Of a DNA stretch of 46,443 nucleotides, positions 15,996 to 24,400 are shown piece after piece. The notes under the pieces were generated by a model. The model worked only from the letters and a program-made list of their open reading frames with translations, was not told the DNA's origin and ran no database searches. The translations under genes were made by a program, and so were the position numbers. Source of the DNA: Chitinophagales bacterium (GTDB taxonomy: Bacteria; Bacteroidota; Bacteroidia; Chitinophagales; Saprospiraceae); contig JAKSDI010000175.1 in NCBI GenBank assembly GCA_022360175.1, positions 1 through 46,443 on the forward strand, given 5' to 3'. The stretch's first letter is position 1. Every line of letters begins with the position of its first letter.

Positions 15996-18900
15996 ATGAA
16001 CAAAGCATTTTGTAGTGCTCTTAAATTAGTGCTCTGTATACTAATGTGCACTTTTTTTGCATCAAGCCTGGATGCCCAGCAGCAGATCCAGGAAGGAGCA
16101 CAGACATTAAAAGCTCAATTTAGAGGAAAGACAAGGCCTCTACGTGACTTGGCTCCTATGCCAGGAACACCAGCATCGAAAAGGAGCATGAGAAAAGCGA
16201 ATAAGCCAGATTTCATGCCGCCTAATTTCATCAATTACCGAAAGCAGCCAAAAGTAAACCTGGATGCTTTACCACATGGAGAAGACCCTGTTCGTCAAAG
16301 TGATTTCTATAGAAGCTTACTCAATGTAGTAGAACCCAATGTTGTTATAGAAGGAATTCACGAATCTGATGCAGATGCAGGAGTGCCAGATACGAATGGT
16401 GATGTGGGGCCTGATCACTATGTGCAAATTGTAAATGCTTCCTGGTTTCAAATCTTTGCCAAGGATGGAACGGCTTTAACAGAACCAACCAGTGCCAATA
16501 CAATCTGGAGTGAGATAGGGATGCAGTCTTTTTCCGATCCACTCATCCTTTATGATGAAGAAGCAGAAAGATGGCTGCTAACTGATCTTGCCAATATCAA
16601 TGTAGTACTGTACGGAGTTTCTGAAACGGCAGATCCTATGGGAGCCTGGAATTTATATACGCTTACTACACCTGGCTTTGCTGATTACCCCAAGTATGGA
16701 GTATGGCCTAATGCTTATCTTTTCACTATCAATGAAGGGCAAGGCTCTTATCCAGTTTATGCGCTCAACCGCCAGCAGATGCTATCCGGTGCTAGTACCG
16801 TTGACGTACAACGCATAGAGATCCCAGGTATAAGTGGAGGCTTTCCTACTGCTACCCCAATGGATTGGAATAGCCCGACTCCTCCTCCTACAGATGAGAT
16901 TTTTGTAGTAAGAATTAATGATGATGCCTGGGGTAATGGAAATTCAGAAGACTTACTGGAAGTATGGACTATCAACCTTGACTGGGATAATGCGAATAAT
17001 ACGTCTACCTCTTCTTTGCAACTGGCAACAGCTCCTTATGATAGCGATGGCTGTTCTGTTAATAATAGTGCATTTGCATGTATCCCACAACCCGGTACTG
17101 CTCAGGGTATTGATGGCATTATGACAATTGTTATGCATAATGTAGCTTATTGGAATTATGGCACGCATGAGAGTGCAGCCCTGACCTTTTCTGTAGATGC
17201 TGGCAGTGATGTAGCAGGTATTCGCTGGATGGAATTGAGACGATTACCAGGAGAAGACTGGTCTGTATATCAGGAAGGAACCTTTGCTCCCGATGATGGT
17301 ACTCATCGCTTTATAGGAGGAATCGCGATTAATAGTAAAGGAGATATAGGGCTTGCTTATTCTGTATCTAGCGAAAATACTTTTCCTTCTCTCCGATTTA
17401 CAGGACGTAGAGCTTCCGATCCTCTTGGAGAAATGACTATAGAGGAATACGAGTTTGCTACAGGTGCCGGTGTTCGATCTGGAGATCGCTATGGTGATTA
17501 TGCTAAAATGTCGGTAGACCCGATCGACGATTCTTTCTGGTTTACCAGTGAGTATGTACATGCAAATGGTAGTTATGGAACAAAGATTGTCAATTTTACA
17601 TTGACAAGGGATACTTTTGATATTGCTCCTACTGCACTACTATCACCACAAAATGCTCCTGATCTAACAGCCAATGAATCGGTTAGTATACAAATACGTA
17701 ATACGGGATTAGCGCCAGCTACTGAGGTTTCAGTAGGTTATATTTTTGAAGGACAAGCAGCTGTCGTAGAGCCTGCAGCTATTGATACCTTATTTCCTGA
17801 TAGCAGCTATATGCACACCTTCGTACCTACTGTAGATATGTCAACAGTTGGAGCTTATGAGTTTAAAGTGTTCACTGTTTTTGCAGAAGATCAAAACATT
17901 GCAAATGATACCCTGAGAAGAGTACGTCAAAACTTACCACGACTTGATGCAGGAGTGACGAATATAGAAGGGCTTGATGGGATTCTTTGTGAGTCACCAG
18001 CAGTCATTACGGTGTTCTTTACCAATTTTGGTACAGATGTTTTAGAGTCGATTACTATAGAATATCAAGTTAATGGTGGAGTTACCCAAACAGTAGATTG
18101 GACAGGAAGCCTGGCAAGCGGAGAAGTTGGTAGTGTAACGATATCTGTTGAGCCATTAATGAATGGAACTAATACCATCCTGGTAGAAACAAGTATGCCA
18201 AATAATCTACCTGATGAAATCACAGAAAACGATTCTTACGAACGCTCCTTTAATGTCTTATTGGATGGAGTAGACGTTAGCCTCGAACTGAACCTGGATA
18301 ATTATCCTGAAGAAACGAGTTGGCAACTTGCTGATGAAGCAGGTAATGTATTATTTACTGGAGGGACTTATCCAGGGCAATTAGGTGCTACAATTAACGC
18401 AAACTGGTGCCTGGATACTGCTCAGTGTTACACCTTTACCATCTTTGATAGTTATGGTGATGGCCTTGCGGAAGGCAATGGTTCTTATAGCATTAGTGAT
18501 AGCGAGGGTAATGTACTGGCTTCCATTATTAATGTAAATTTTGGATCGGAAGAGATGAATGAATTCTGCCTGACAGCCCCATGTAATCTGGCTGTTGAAT
18601 TTGATGTAACTCCCGAATCTAGCCAGGGCAATAGTGATGGTGCCATCCTTATCACCGTTTCTGCTGGAGCCTCTCCATTTACCTACAGCATTGATGGAGG
18701 AGCAAGTAGCCAAAGTGAACCTTTGTTTGATAATCTTTCAGGAGGAACATACGATGTTGTGGTGACCGACGCCAATAATTGTACATTTGAAGAAGAGGTG
18801 ACGGTAGGTACACTGGTAGATGTTGATGAGATTTTATCTCTATACGATGTGACAGTTTATCCTAATCCATCTGAAAATGGAGCTTTCTGGCTTAAAGTAG

Positions 18901-19097
18901 AAGGACTATCTAGTCAAAAGCCTTTAGAACTTCAAATACTGGATGCTTTAGGCCAGCCTGTAAGCTATCAACAGCTAGCACCTTTGAATTCATATCATAA
19001 AGGAATGGTATCTTTAGCTAATTATCCTGCCGGAGTATACTACATTCGCTTTTTAGATAAAAGCATGAACGAATTAATAAAAGTTGTAAGATTATAA
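15996..19097 (+). CDS. Large T9SS-secreted surface protein with SprB repeat
   Basis: 1033 aa, exported and probably anchored to the cell surface by the type IX system. Signal peptide 1-27 (cleavage near SSLDA-QQ). Residues about 110-520 form a beta-rich body of unknown function containing DTNGDVGPDHYVQIVN and YPKYGVWPNAY, like bacterial beta-propeller-type secreted proteins. About 545-650 and 655-755 look like CARDB/Ig-like domains (IRNTGLAPATEVSVGY). Near 800-830 there is a FTIFDSYGDGL motif, about 865-935 is an SprB repeat (PFTYSIDGG ... LSGGTYDVVVTD), and about 945-1033 is the type A sorting domain (VYPNPSENG ... PAGVYYIRF). No catalytic site is evident. It is followed by a strong terminator, so it is transcribed apart from the Kunitz gene. 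The function is probably adhesion or a structural role. Confidence 0.85.
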   Translation: MNKAFCSALKLVLCILMCTFFASSLDAQQQIQEGAQTLKAQFRGKTRPLRDLAPMPGTPASKRSMRKANKPDFMPPNFINYRKQPKVNLDALPHGEDPVRQSDFYRSLLNVVEPNVVIEGIHESDADAGVPDTNGDVGPDHYVQIVNASWFQIFAKDGTALTEPTSANTIWSEIGMQSFSDPLILYDEEAERWLLTDLANINVVLYGVSETADPMGAWNLYTLTTPGFADYPKYGVWPNAYLFTINEGQGSYPVYALNRQQMLSGASTVDVQRIEIPGISGGFPTATPMDWNSPTPPPTDEIFVVRINDDAWGNGNSEDLLEVWTINLDWDNANNTSTSSLQLATAPYDSDGCSVNNSAFACIPQPGTAQGIDGIMTIVMHNVAYWNYGTHESAALTFSVDAGSDVAGIRWMELRRLPGEDWSVYQEGTFAPDDGTHRFIGGIAINSKGDIGLAYSVSSENTFPSLRFTGRRASDPLGEMTIEEYEFATGAGVRSGDRYGDYAKMSVDPIDDSFWFTSEYVHANGSYGTKIVNFTLTRDTFDIAPTALLSPQNAPDLTANESVSIQIRNTGLAPATEVSVGYIFEGQAAVVEPAAIDTLFPDSSYMHTFVPTVDMSTVGAYEFKVFTVFAEDQNIANDTLRRVRQNLPRLDAGVTNIEGLDGILCESPAVITVFFTNFGTDVLESITIEYQVNGGVTQTVDWTGSLASGEVGSVTISVEPLMNGTNTILVETSMPNNLPDEITENDSYERSFNVLLDGVDVSLELNLDNYPEETSWQLADEAGNVLFTGGTYPGQLGATINANWCLDTAQCYTFTIFDSYGDGLAEGNGSYSISDSEGNVLASIINVNFGSEEMNEFCLTAPCNLAVEFDVTPESSQGNSDGAILITVSAGASPFTYSIDGGASSQSEPLFDNLSGGTYDVVVTDANNCTFEEEVTVGTLVDVDEILSLYDVTVYPNPSENGAFWLKVEGLSSQKPLELQILDALGQPVSYQQLAPLNSYHKGMVSLANYPAGVYYIRFLDKSMNELIKVVRL

Positions 19098-19103
19098 CTT
19101 TCT

Positions 19104-19141
19104 ATCAGGATGGAGTACAATTAAGCTTGCTCCATCCTGAT
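19104..19141 (+). terminator. Terminator after the 1033-aa T9SS gene
   Basis: ATCAGGATGGAG (19104-19115) pairs perfectly with CTCCATCCTGAT (19130-19141), 7 bp after the stop codon. The tail after it is TCTCTTAAAAAA, not a clean T run. Confidence 0.7.
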
Positions 19142-19170
19142 TCTCTTAAAAAATTATAAATTCAGTTGCC

Positions 19171-19431
19171 ATGTTACGTCAACTTCTATTCCTTTTTGTA
19201 ATAGGTATTTGCTTGTTTGCCTGCAATAGGAAAACAAGTGCAGATAGTGCTCAAAAGTTACATGAGAGCTGCTATTTAAAGCATGATCCCGGGCCATGTA
19301 GAATGGCAATTAAGCGTTACTATTACGATTCGAGAGAGAAAAAATGTAAGGAATTTATCTATGGAGGCTGCAATGGCGTCGTGCCGTTTGAAACCCTGGA
19401 AGCTTGCCAGCAAGGCTGTGGTTGTGAGTAG
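19171..19431 (+). CDS. Kunitz/BPTI-domain lipoprotein (serine protease inhibitor)
   Basis: 86 aa. A lipoprotein signal ends at Cys18 (CLFAC). The remainder is one Kunitz domain with six cysteines at 34, 43, 59, 67, 79 and 83. The spacings 9-16-8-12-4 are almost those of bovine trypsin inhibitor (9-16-8-13-4). The binding loop reads DPGPCR, which places Arg44 at the P1 position and predicts inhibition of trypsin-like proteases. The conserved aromatic run RYYYD and YGGCN are present. An extra Cys85 follows the domain. Kunitz domains are common in animals and rare in bacteria, so horizontal transfer from a eukaryote is plausible, though the codon use looks like the neighbours. Location is probably the outer-membrane surface, where it could blunt host or prey proteases, or the cell's own. 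Confidence 0.88.
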   Translation: MLRQLLFLFVIGICLFACNRKTSADSAQKLHESCYLKHDPGPCRMAIKRYYYDSREKKCKEFIYGGCNGVVPFETLEACQQGCGCE

Positions 19432-19514
19432 TTGGTTGTTTTTAAATAGTGCTGATTTTATACCTCTCATAAGATTGTCCTTGCGATCAAATAACGGATA
19501 AATTCTAATCGCTT

Positions 19515-19547
19515 AAAAGTTCAACCATCTGATGTCTGGGCTTTTTT
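19515..19547 (+). terminator. Terminator after the Kunitz gene
   Basis: AAAAGTTCA (19515-19523) pairs with TGGGCTTTT, with two G-T pairs, followed by TTTAA. The sequence recalls the terminators at 1696 and 9449 but is not a copy. Confidence 0.55.
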
Positions 19548-19573
19548 AATTTGTTCTATAGGATGTGTTTACG

Positions 19574-19632
19574 GTATAATTTTAAATCCAGAACCGTACA
19601 ATTTCAAAATTTAAATGGTGTAATTTCAAAAT
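19574..19632 (+). promoter_or_regulatory. Three direct repeats with exact 22-bp period upstream of the esterase gene
   Basis: AATTTTAAAT starts at 19578, AATTTCAAAAT at 19600 and AATTTCAAAAT at 19622; each is preceded by a GTRYA-like pentad. Two-turn spacing of TACAATTTC-like half-sites is what LytTR response regulators bind. The array ends 84 bp before the preferred start of the esterase gene. No other function for it is apparent. Confidence 0.5.
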
Positions 19633-19716
19633 ATTCTAAAGTTAGACAGCAGACAGTTACACCCATCTTTATTTCTTTTCATGAATCCTCTTTATAAATT
19701 GCTCAAAACTATATTC

Positions 19717-20745
19717 ATGAGACGATATCTTACTCTGCTTCTGTCCCTTTTCGCATTTATTACACTTCACGGCCAGCAAACTGGTAGTTTTCAGGAAACA
19801 ATAACCTTCAATGAATCAGATTACAATGCTACTCGTACATTGTATTATTTTGTACCTGAAGATTATGATGCCAATCAGGCTTACAAATTAGTTGTTGGCT
19901 GGCGTGGAGGGCCACATTCTAATGCTGGTGAGTTTAGAGATCAGCTCAGTTTTTTAGCAGATAGCATTGGAGCAATCATCCTTTGCCCAGAAAATATTGA
20001 CCACTTTTGGAATGAAGAAGGAAAAACCAAGCAACTTTTTCAGTACTCTGTAGAGGAAACAATGTCTAATTATAACATAGATGAAGATTTCATTTATCTA
20101 ACAGGCTTGTCATTTGGTGGCAGGCATGCAGTTATTGTCAGCATGGATACCGATGATGGGCCTATTCCCAATCTGCGTGGTGTTATACCTTTTGCTGCTG
20201 GCTTGGAAAGTGAATTGGCTCCTGATTATGAAAACATAGATCAATTTCCTCCTGCGTGCATCTGTATCGGAACGAGCGATAGCCAAAATTTTATTTCCGT
20301 TTCAAATACGTTGCATAATGATATTTCCAGTAATGGAGGTGCATCCTTTTTAAATCAGATAACAGGAGTGGGGCATACCGTTGATTTTTCTACTTATCCT
20401 GAAGAGATGATGGAGTGCATACAGTTTATTGAATCTCAATATGATCCAATCTCTTCTACACTGGCTAATAATCTGTTGCAATTGGAAGTTACGGCTTCGC
20501 CTAATCCTAATAAAGGTTCATTTAATATTTCCATTTCCAACCCGCTAAATTATAAACTTGAATTATCTCTGGTGAGTAAAGCAGGTATTGTGATGAAGAA
20601 AGAGTTAGTGGACACAGCAGTTTCTACTGAATTATCTTGGTCTATAGAAAATCCTGCAACAGGTATTTACTTCTTAAATGCCAGGGTATACAAAGAGGGA
20701 GGAGCAGAAAGCATCCGTTCTACCCCTATTTATATAAATGATTAA
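19717..20745 (+). CDS. T9SS-secreted alpha/beta hydrolase (esterase/depolymerase type)
   Basis: 342 aa from the ATG at 19717, which gives a clean signal peptide (RRYLTLLLSLFAFITLHG); an in-frame ATG at 19681 would add 12 residues. The body resembles PHB-depolymerase/LpqC-like esterases: nucleophile elbow GLSFGG with Ser near residue 132, the strand preceding it, and a catalytic His in GVGHTVDF near residue 220. The acid residue is probably the Asp in IGTSDSQNF. The last ~80 residues are a T9SS sorting domain (VTASPNPNKGSF ... PATGIYFLNARVY). So it is a secreted ester hydrolase; the substrate is unknown. It is monocistronic, with repeats upstream and a hairpin just after the stop. Confidence 0.82.
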   Translation: MRRYLTLLLSLFAFITLHGQQTGSFQETITFNESDYNATRTLYYFVPEDYDANQAYKLVVGWRGGPHSNAGEFRDQLSFLADSIGAIILCPENIDHFWNEEGKTKQLFQYSVEETMSNYNIDEDFIYLTGLSFGGRHAVIVSMDTDDGPIPNLRGVIPFAAGLESELAPDYENIDQFPPACICIGTSDSQNFISVSNTLHNDISSNGGASFLNQITGVGHTVDFSTYPEEMMECIQFIESQYDPISSTLANNLLQLEVTASPNPNKGSFNISISNPLNYKLELSLVSKAGIVMKKELVDTAVSTELSWSIENPATGIYFLNARVYKEGGAESIRSTPIYIND

Positions 20746-20751
20746 GAGATT

Positions 20752-20797
20752 GCTGGGACTTTGTTTTTGGAGTGAACATAGGCAAAGTCCCAACAGC
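20752..20797 (+). terminator. Hairpin after the esterase gene
   Basis: GCTGGGACTTTG (20752-20763) pairs with CAAAGTCCCAACAGC (20783-20797) with one bulge, 6 bp after the stop. No T run follows. The arm CCCAACAGCCT also appears in the palindrome at 22111-22267. A second hairpin, AAAATGTAAAAG (20835-20846) with CTTTTACATTTT (20868-20879), follows and could end the convergent gene. Confidence 0.55.
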
Positions 20798-20932
20798 CTC
20801 GATGTAACTTGCTGAATGTAAAATGTAGCAATACAAAATGTAAAAGGATACTACTAAACTTGCTCCACTTTTACATTTTACATTAAGTATTTATCATTTT
20901 TCGGTTTCAGGTTGATAACATCACAACTTACG

Positions 20933-21760
20933 TTAATTATTTCCCTCTCTTCCAGGAGGTTGATTAGAATTGTGGGTAAGGATCGTATACCCCAGGCCGA
21001 TTGATAGCCAGGGCTTCCCCTGATATTCCCATTTTATTTGTTCATTTTGGGAAATATAATCCCAGCCAACAAATAAGCCTATTTGAGCATTAGAGAATTC
21101 GAGCACTCCGCCAAACGATAAGGTGATAGCAGGCCGGTCGCTTGTTTGCATGATATTACCCTTAGTATTTAAACTATCGAGTGTAATATGGGTAACACCA
21201 AAACCTGTTACTACATTGAAGAAGTTGGTGTTAGTATAGGGTGATAAGCGGAAGCGGGCTCCTGCTACAGGGCCTAAGGTGACATCTGTGGAAAAATCAA
21301 ATGGAGATGTACGAATTTTGACAGGCACTATTACTGTACCCATGGTAAAAGATGGGCTTGTGCGATAACGTGGAATAGCCTTCGCATTAAAATCAGCAAT
21401 CGAGAGCAAGAAATATTTTCGAACGTTTTTGCTCGAATCAGCATAGTTGAATTTTTCCTGTTCTACAGCATTTTTATCCTTCCATTTCCAAAAACGGATA
21501 ATTACAAAATTACCACTAGTGCCAATCTTTGAAAAGATGGCTTCAGCCGGAGCAGCATGAGGTGTAGGGCTCAATTGTTTTCCAGTGATATCACACTCGT
21601 AAATAGCTGCTTCTACTAATAACTTGAAGTGAAAAAGATGAGGGATTGTGTCGGGATCTCCGGTTTGGGAATAAGAGTTTAATGGGCTAGCTAATAATAG
21701 CAAAGTAATCATTAGCACTCCTCCAATGGAGAAAATGTTTAAGGGTTTGTAGGTGTACAT
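20933..21760 (-). CDS. Secreted protein of unknown function, probable outer-membrane barrel
   Basis: 275 aa from the ATG at 21758-21760. The open frame extends to a TTG at 21820, but the ATG gives a usable signal peptide (IFSIGGVLMITLLLLASPLNSYS). I do not recognise a family. The C-terminal half has alternating hydrophobic strands (VAGARFRLSPY, FFNVVTGFGVTHITL, AITLSFGGVLEF, IGLFVGWDYIS, WLSIGLGYTIL), fitting an 8- to 10-strand barrel, though the protein does not end in the usual aromatic strand but in a polar tail. It is monocistronic and convergent with the esterase. Probable outer-membrane location. Confidence 0.6.
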   Translation of the reverse strand: MYTYKPLNIFSIGGVLMITLLLLASPLNSYSQTGDPDTIPHLFHFKLLVEAAIYECDITGKQLSPTPHAAPAEAIFSKIGTSGNFVIIRFWKWKDKNAVEQEKFNYADSSKNVRKYFLLSIADFNAKAIPRYRTSPSFTMGTVIVPVKIRTSPFDFSTDVTLGPVAGARFRLSPYTNTNFFNVVTGFGVTHITLDSLNTKGNIMQTSDRPAITLSFGGVLEFSNAQIGLFVGWDYISQNEQIKWEYQGKPWLSIGLGYTILTHNSNQPPGREGNN

Positions 21761-22110
21761 AATTTGGGTGTTTTGATCACTATAGGTACCTATTCTATCC
21801 ATTTTCATTGAAATAGACAATGTATCACTTCTAATGATCTTAGGTGTATTAATGATTTTACAAGACTGATATGGGAGGATTTAGAGTAAACTCTTTTTTT
21901 AATAAGAGCAACTAAATTTCTTTGGGGGAGCTTCGACTTCTTTAATTAGGTTTTGTATCCAGGTCGCGATACAAGTCTTATTCGTGGACAAGTACCTGCC
22001 CACATGGTGTTTGTGTGAATAAGTCATAATGGATAATAGGTGTTGATAAAGTATAAATATATTAAAATTGAGCGATCAATGGTAGAGAAAGCGGTTTGGA
22101 AATGTTTTAG
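21761..22110. other. Non-coding stretch
   Basis: About 350 bp with no gene I can support. It should contain the promoter of the leftward gene at 20933-21760; no clear TAnnTTTG box is seen. It ends at the left arm of the palindromic element at 22111. Confidence 0.4.
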
Positions 22111-22267
22111 AGGCTGTTGGGAATTCACCCTTCAGGCTGTTCTCGCCAAATTTCGTCCTGTACTGCGTTGTTTTTTTCGCCGGATTGCCCGCATCCGGCT
22201 GCAAAAAACGCCTTATACAATACGAAATTTGCCTTCGTTCGCTCTAAAAGCAAACTCCCAACAGCCT
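22111..22267. repeat. Long imperfect palindrome, MITE-like
   Basis: The outer arms AGGCTGTTGGGA (22111-22122) and TCCCAACAGCCT (22256-22267) are perfect. Inner parts also pair: CGCCAAATTTCGT with ACGAAATTTGCC, TGCGTTxTTTTTT with GCAAAAAACGC, and CGCCGGAT with ATCCGGC around a short centre near 22190. As a transcript it would fold into one long stem. No gene is inside; the 106-codon frame crossing it is an artefact of the palindrome. Confidence 0.65.
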
Positions 22268-22298
22268 TTTATTCTTTTAATAAAACTTAATAATAGGC

Positions 22299-22517
22299 TT
22301 AACATGAGCAGTAATACCATTGATGCAATTCTTTGCCAAGCTCATCCAAATAAGCATTGATATTTGCAAAACCTACAATACTTTTTTGGGATTCATTTAG
22401 AGTGATTTCTTGAATAATGTCAGATTGTAATGTCTTATAAGTCAGAGACATCTGCTTTAAGCGATCAATGATTTCTTCTGCCTGATGATTTTTTGTAGAA
22501 TATTGTAAAGTGTACAT
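22299..22517 (-). CDS. Small protein of unknown function
   Basis: 72 aa from the ATG at 22515-22517. No family is recognised. It is predicted as alpha/beta: an N-terminal strand MYTLQYSTK, then a helix AEEIIDRLKQMSLTYKTL, a short polar turn, and a second helix INAYLDELGKELHQWYY ending in CSC. No signal peptide. It stands alone between the palindrome and the terminator at 22552-22585, transcribed in the same direction as the peroxide operon. It could be a real small gene or a chance frame; the regular helix pattern favours a gene. Confidence 0.45.
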   Translation of the reverse strand: MYTLQYSTKNHQAEEIIDRLKQMSLTYKTLQSDIIQEITLNESQKSIVGFANINAYLDELGKELHQWYYCSC

Positions 22518-22551
22518 ATAACAATAAATTAGGCGACCTATTTAAATAAAA

Positions 22552-22585
22552 ATACCGCACTTTGTTCTAAAACAAAGTACGGTAT
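22552..22585 (-). terminator. Terminator ending the peroxide-type operon
   Basis: ATACCGCACTTTGTT (22552-22566) pairs with AACAAAGTACGGTAT (22571-22585) with one mismatch and a 4-base loop. On the minus strand it is followed by TTTTATTTAAA. It lies about 19 bp after the stop of the small CxxC gene. Confidence 0.8.
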
Positions 22586-22603
22586 AATAAAGGAGGAATA
22601 TAC

Positions 22604-22792
22604 CTATCTCACAAATCTTTTCACAAACCTCCTGATAAAACCATTTCTACTAAATACCTCATTATGTTGCCCTTTGTCAATATCAAATTGACGAGGACAG
22701 TCTTTATCTTCCCATTGAGAAATCCCCCAGCAATTGGGACAAGCTTCTAGTTGTGGACTTGGTCTCAGCCAATTCAATATTTTTTGTAACAT
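22604..22792 (-). CDS. Small CPNCWG-motif protein
   Basis: 62 aa. It contains CPNCWG near residue 18 and a further Cys near 32, with a basic C-terminus (RRFVKRFVR). Short CPNCWG proteins are found in Bacteroidota next to thiol-peroxide genes; their role is not known to me, but a metal-binding or redox function is likely. It follows the AhpD-like gene by 73 bp, with a hairpin in between, and is the last gene before the terminator. It is too short for a rubredoxin, which needs two CxxC pairs. Confidence 0.6.
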   Translation of the reverse strand: MLQKILNWLRPSPQLEACPNCWGISQWEDKDCPRQFDIDKGQHNEVFSRNGFIRRFVKRFVR

Positions 22793-22820
22793 AGGACAAG
22801 TTTTTTCTTCTTTAATAAAT

Positions 22821-22849
22821 GAAGTGATTTGTCTTACTCAAATCACTTC
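22821..22849. terminator. Hairpin between the AhpD-like gene and the CxxC gene
   Basis: GAAGTGATTTG (22821-22831) and CAAATCACTTC (22839-22849) form a perfect 11-bp stem with a 7-base loop, 16 bp after the AhpD-like stop. There is no strong T run on either strand, so it may attenuate or protect the mRNA rather than stop transcription fully. Confidence 0.5.
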
Positions 22850-22865
22850 GTTGAATTATGTGATC

Positions 22866-23420
22866 TTATGCTGGAGTACCTGCTAATGCTTTAGCTCTAG
22901 GGAAATCAATAGGAATTTCTGTAGAACCAAATACATAGTTGGTAAAGGTTACTGCTGTAATTGCTGCGATCAGGTCAATCAGTGCTTTTTCATCAAAACC
23001 TTGTTGGAAAAACTGTTCTACTAGTTTAGGGGTTGCTTTTCCACGATTACGAGCAATATCAGCAGCAAGTTGGCTAATCGCGCCCAGGCGTGCATCTGCA
23101 ATTGTTCCTGCACGTAATTCAATTGTTTCTTCTTCTGTGAAACCTGCCATTTTTCCTAGTGCAGTATGAGCAGATTGACAATAAACACAAGCATTTGCTT
23201 CTGATACAGCTAGTTTGATAGCTTCTATTTCTTTGCCTGTAAAGCTACCTTTCCCCGCTGTTCCACTAAAACCAAGAAAGTTCTCAAGAGTATCAGAAGA
23301 ATAACCAATCGTTGCATATAAATTAGGAACAGTACCCAATTGCTTTTTTAAGTTATCGAAAATACCTTGGGCTTTTGCATCTACCTGCTCACGGGTAGGC
23401 ACTTGAATTTGATAAGACAT
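22866..23420 (-). CDS. AhpD-like carboxymuconolactone decarboxylase family protein
   Basis: 184 aa. Member of the AhpD/CMD superfamily with the redox motif C78-V-Y-C81 followed by His85 (CVYCQSAH), the peroxidase-type active site. Such proteins reduce peroxides or recycle thiol carriers. Here a thioredoxin gene lies just upstream (gap 89 bp) and an OsmC gene before that, so a thiol-based peroxide defence is the likely task. Length is normal and there is no signal peptide. It probably belongs to the operon driven from the promoter before the OsmC gene, although the gap could hold a secondary promoter. Confidence 0.88.
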   Translation of the reverse strand: MSYQIQVPTREQVDAKAQGIFDNLKKQLGTVPNLYATIGYSSDTLENFLGFSGTAGKGSFTGKEIEAIKLAVSEANACVYCQSAHTALGKMAGFTEEETIELRAGTIADARLGAISQLAADIARNRGKATPKLVEQFFQQGFDEKALIDLIAAITAVTFTNYVFGSTEIPIDFPRAKALAGTPA

Positions 23421-23509
23421 GATTTAATAATTTTTTGAAATATTGAGGACGAAGATATTCGCCCCCCGGAAATTGAATTTATTAGAATACGAGTACTCTT
23501 TAAAGTACC

Positions 23510-23842
23510 CTAAGTCAATGTGTTAGCTTGTATATAGTGCTGGATTTTAGCATCCAGTCCAGTTTCAGACATTACACCAACAACGTTCTCCTGCACTTCT
23601 CCATCCTGGATGAAGAATAAAGATGGAATACTACGAACACCAAACTGTTGCGCTAGTTCCTGATTACTGTCTACATTGATTTTGAAGAACTGGAAATCGT
23701 CGTTGTACTTTTCGCTTAGACGTTCAACTGTAGGAAGCAAAATTCGGCATGGGCCGCACCAATTAGCATAGAAGTCTAATAGGATTGGTTTATCTTGTTT
23801 AAGGGCCTGATTTAGCTCCGCTACATTTTTTATCTCTTTCAT
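23510..23842 (-). CDS. trxA: Thioredoxin
   Basis: 110 aa from the ATG at 23840-23842; the frame also has an ATG at 23902, but the shorter form matches the usual thioredoxin start (MKEIKNVAEL). Active site W28-C29-G-P-C32 and the cis-Pro in SIPSLFF are intact. It reduces disulfides in the cytoplasm and probably supplies electrons to the OsmC-like and AhpD-like peroxidases on either side. The start is 63 bp after the OsmC stop, and the AhpD-like gene follows. The symbol denotes the family; a genome of this kind usually has more than one thioredoxin. Confidence 0.9.
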   Translation of the reverse strand: MKEIKNVAELNQALKQDKPILLDFYANWCGPCRILLPTVERLSEKYNDDFQFFKINVDSNQELAQQFGVRSIPSLFFIQDGEVQENVVGVMSETGLDAKIQHYIQANTLT

Positions 23843-23904
23843 TATGATTGATTTTTTGCTTTTAAAATGATTTAAGAAGTTATCGGAAAATTTGTGGCAC
23901 ATTT

Positions 23905-24327
23905 CTAAGCAACGTCAATACCTTCTCTAATAGCAGATTCGATATTGATTTCGCCTTCTGCCATACGGTGCACATAGCAGTGATCCGCTTCATAAAGGAG
24001 TGTCTCCCGTTGCTCATCAGTCAATTCTCCTTCTATATCAATTTGCACATTGATATGCGTAGATAATTCTCCATTTTTTAGGCGCTTTACCTTTTGAGTA
24101 AAAGAGCCATCTACATTACCTATTTCCCACCCATTGCGACGAGCGATATATCTTACAGTAGCAACCTTACACATTGCAATGCCAGCCAGGAAAAATTCTG
24201 TTGGAGAAAACCCTAAATCTGTCCCTTTTGATTTTTCTGGTTCATCACCTAGAATGGAATGACGACCATTAGAAATGACTGTTTGAAAGCCTACCGGTAG
24301 ATTCTTTAATTTTAATTGGGTTGGCAT
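23905..24327 (-). CDS. OsmC family peroxiredoxin-like protein
   Basis: 140 aa. Typical OsmC/Ohr fold with the two catalytic cysteines: Cys53 in GIAMCKVAT and Cys117 in EADHCYVHR. These enzymes reduce organic hydroperoxides with thiol donors, here perhaps the thioredoxin encoded next. First gene of the OsmC-Trx-AhpD run. Upstream, between this gene and the AraC regulator, lie a -7-like box (CATCTTTG on the minus strand, 24370-24377) and a pair of direct repeats (24401-24430), so it is probably activated by that regulator. Confidence 0.9.
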   Translation of the reverse strand: MPTQLKLKNLPVGFQTVISNGRHSILGDEPEKSKGTDLGFSPTEFFLAGIAMCKVATVRYIARRNGWEIGNVDGSFTQKVKRLKNGELSTHINVQIDIEGELTDEQRETLLYEADHCYVHRMAEGEINIESAIREGIDVA

Positions 24328-24400
24328 GATCTATTATTTTGTGATGATTATTGTTTTTTAATTACATCACAAAGATGCAGGCAATAGACCTACCAAAGAA

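Noticed and set aside
22040-22360. 106-codon plus-strand open frame
   Set aside because: It runs through both arms of the 22111-22267 palindrome and its translation is low-complexity and basic; the frame is a by-product of the inverted repeat.
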